NCBI GenBank assembly: GCA_963971405.1
Contig: OZ020491.1
Span: 28,385,019-28,449,018, forward strand
From: Psococerastis gibbosa
Taxonomy: Eukaryota; Arthropoda; Insecta; Psocodea; Psocidae
Length of the DNA stretch: 64,000 nucleotides
Reading direction: 5' to 3'
Translations under genes and position numbers: made by a program
Shown: positions 63,430-64,000 of the stretch, piece by piece
Layout: every line of letters begins with the position of its first letter
How positions within the stretch are numbered: the stretch's first letter is position 1
The notes under the pieces: generated by a model
What the model saw: only the letters and a program-made list of their open reading frames with translations
Told to the model about the DNA's origin: nothing
The model's database searches: none

Positions 63430-64000
63430 GTTTCCCACATACCTACTACAAATTACAGGTAGGATCTCAAGGCAAAAAAAATCCTGGGAATTTCTTTTAC
63501 ATTTTTTACAGTCGTAAGCGTTTTCCCATTCCTCCTTATTTAAATGCTTTTTCCATCTACGATTGGCGATCATCATTGTAGACACGATCAACCCACCTTT
63601 TCTCCGCCAAAAAAATGCGCCACAGAGCTCCTTCAATAACGAAAAAATATCTTATTCCGAAAGGGTTGTAAGTTAACGTTTAAATCAATGCCCGTTTGCT
63701 AGATATTCAATCATTTTTCCCCTTTTCGCACCCCTAAGCCCTTCCCCCTCCTTCCTTGCTACAAGGTGCACAGTTGTGGCTAATTGTCTATCGGCCATTT
63801 GTAATAATTACAACCAGATGCTGGTCATCATTTGTTCAGTTCTGGTGTCTTTCTTGTGCTTAATGACCGTCGAAGGGTTCGTGCGAAGGGTGAAAAACCT
63901 TTTTGGGAGATATTGGAGAAGTTAAATTGATTACACCTATTTGTCATAGTTGTCCTTAAAGTTTTTGCTTTGAAATTGAACTCGACAACTCGGCTTATTT
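63430..64000. other. Intergenic, no supported gene
   Basis: An 81-residue basic - ORF (63391-63636) begins in the R4 repeat. AAAATCCTGGGAATTTC near 63478 may be a MITE scrap. Nothing else recognised. Confidence 0.35.

Overview
This is a 64 kb piece of an animal nuclear genome, most likely an invertebrate and plausibly an arthropod. The species call is inference. The evidence is a split gene with GT-AG introns, a polyadenylation signal, several LINE, SINE and mariner families, low GC content, and no operons, ribosome binding sites or other bacterial features. One assembly gap (Ns) lies at 341-540. I see no CRISPR array, rRNA or intact functional tRNA.

The only gene I can name lies on the + strand at about 28.36-32.2 kb. 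It has at least seven coding exons whose splice phases all fit and which encode a CRAL-TRIO (Sec14-like) lipid-binding protein of the alpha-tocopherol-transfer/retinaldehyde-binding type. The first coding exon was not found. Its introns have been invaded by a hAT MITE, a LINE fragment and a dispersed palindromic repeat. Weaker candidate exons or ORFs lie at 52.44-52.66, 56.93-57.02 (- strand) and 61.12-61.38 kb.

The rest is a graveyard of mobile elements. (1) hAT-type MITEs: at least eleven have 8-bp target duplications, exact in eight of them, and most carry long G or C runs. (2) PIF/Harbinger-like foldback MITEs flanked by TAA or TTA lie at 8.1, 12.7, 21.1 and 43.3 kb, with a possible remnant of their autonomous parent at 22.6 kb. 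(3) An internally deleted mariner lies at 15.6-16.5 kb. (4) Five copies of an 840-990 bp non-coding element carrying a GACA microsatellite. (5) Two tRNA-derived SINE families. (6) 5'-truncated LINE copies, several ending in GAA repeats. (7) Foldback elements at 0.5-1.0, 6.7, 10.9-11.4, 16.6-17.3 and 21.4-21.9 kb.

Tandem arrays add further structure: a 180/184-bp satellite at 44.6-45.7 kb, about 91 GAA units at 51.5-51.8 kb, and tandem LINE tails at 29.1 and 41 kb. Most open reading frames outside the CRAL-TRIO gene are repeat artefacts.
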